A stretch of DNA of 36,481 nucleotides from Candidatus Aminicenantota bacterium. Its GTDB lineage: Bacteria; Acidobacteriota; Aminicenantia; Aminicenantales; Aminicenantaceae. The stretch is from the NCBI GenBank assembly GCA_011772475.1, contig WVZK01000031.1, positions 1 through 36,481 on the forward strand, read 5' to 3'. Positions 36,218-36,481 of this stretch are shown one piece after another (within the stretch, counting starts at the first letter, position 1; every line of letters starts with the position of its first letter). The position numbers and the translations under genes were made by a program. The notes below the pieces were generated by a model. It saw nothing but the letters and a program-made list of their open reading frames with translations. It searched no databases and was not told where the DNA came from.

Positions 36218-36481
36218 TTATTTATTGATCATTTTTTCTAACTGAAGATAGCTTATGATGGAAGAAGGAACATCCTCTACAGCAAGAGAGATGATATAAT
36301 GATCCGGATTAACGTACATTTCAGCGAGGTAGGGGTAACTGCGCTTAACTGCAATTTCATATTCTCCAGGAGGTATTTTTATTTCTTGAGTCAATTCATG
36401 ACAAGGAGATATACGACCCTCTGAATCCATAAGGGAAATGTACACCTTAATTTGTCCGATATAATCGTTTTCACGAGGTAA
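36218..36481 (-). CDS. C-terminal part of a large protein, possibly VWFA-related (partial)
   Basis: The frame is open to the right edge of the window, so this is the last 87 codons of a longer gene; the GTG used by the ORF track is internal. The visible part (YIGQIKVYISLMDSEGRI; IKIPPGEYEIAVKRSYPY; DHYIISLAVEDVPSSIISYL) alternates beta strands with a late G-x-Y/H-x-I-x-x-x-V-x-D pattern. That resembles the C-terminal beta domain of VWFA-related proteins that are numerous in Acidobacteriota and Aminicenantes. This is recognition by eye, so moderate at best. Confidence 0.45.
   Translation of the reverse strand, partial: LPRENDYIGQIKVYISLMDSEGRISPCHELTQEIKIPPGEYEIAVKRSYPYLAEMYVNPDHYIISLAVEDVPSSIISYLQLEKMINK

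Overview
The window reads as chromosome of an uncultivated, probably anaerobic, Gram-negative-type bacterium. The combination of an EnvC/Ctp/YibQ envelope operon, a fused LptF-LptG, SurA-like chaperones, a CBM9-like/DUF5916 outer-membrane barrel, an oxygen-detoxifying flavodiiron protein, a pyruvoyl-dependent arginine decarboxylase and a possible VWFA-type tail protein suggests the Acidobacteriota / Candidatus Aminicenantes neighbourhood. That placement is inference; no rRNA or tRNA gene was seen.

Layout. 1-64: tail of an unknown gene. 171-2912: RND/MMPL-type exporter, convergent with a signal-peptide-bearing class I glutamine-amidotransferase-fold hydrolase (2950-4101, minus). 4219-4911: two inverted-repeat elements flanking a small orphan gene. 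5072-7210: CBM9-like/DUF5916 barrel. 7329-12741: mfd, a PpiC lipoprotein and a SurA-like chaperone in one operon. 12865-14032 (minus): pyruvoyl arginine decarboxylase and an unknown lipoprotein. 14399-15313: duplicated membrane protein. 15360-18916 (minus): envC-like, S41-like and divergent polysaccharide deacetylase genes. 19049-22153 (minus): two sodium-coupled amino-acid transporters. 22309-25463: flavodiiron protein, unknown protein, MFS transporter. 25604-26560 (minus): PflX-like radical SAM protein. 26676-29985: pgeF, purC, PHP phosphoesterase, CvpA and a small Fis-type HTH protein. 29982-32038: CIRCE-controlled groES-groEL. 32343-32771 (minus): small secreted protein. 33196-35550: LptF-LptG fusion with terminator. 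35658-36481 (minus): bifunctional-nuclease family protein and the 3' end of a gene running off the window.

The main theme is envelope biogenesis and housekeeping. The most unusual observations are: (1) a family of dispersed inverted-repeat elements in which the outer arm is present three times in tandem at four separate loci; (2) an envelope operon in which both the LytM protein and the S41 'protease' lack the usual catalytic residues; (3) a perfect CIRCE plus a second CIRCE-like operator with the same geometry bracketing the groESL promoter; (4) several genes without a Shine-Dalgarno whose -10 box lies 5-7 nt before the start codon, suggesting leaderless mRNAs; (5) an amino-acid symporter with an exported regulatory-like domain fused to its N-terminus, a one-piece LptF-LptG, and an internally duplicated membrane protein of unknown function.
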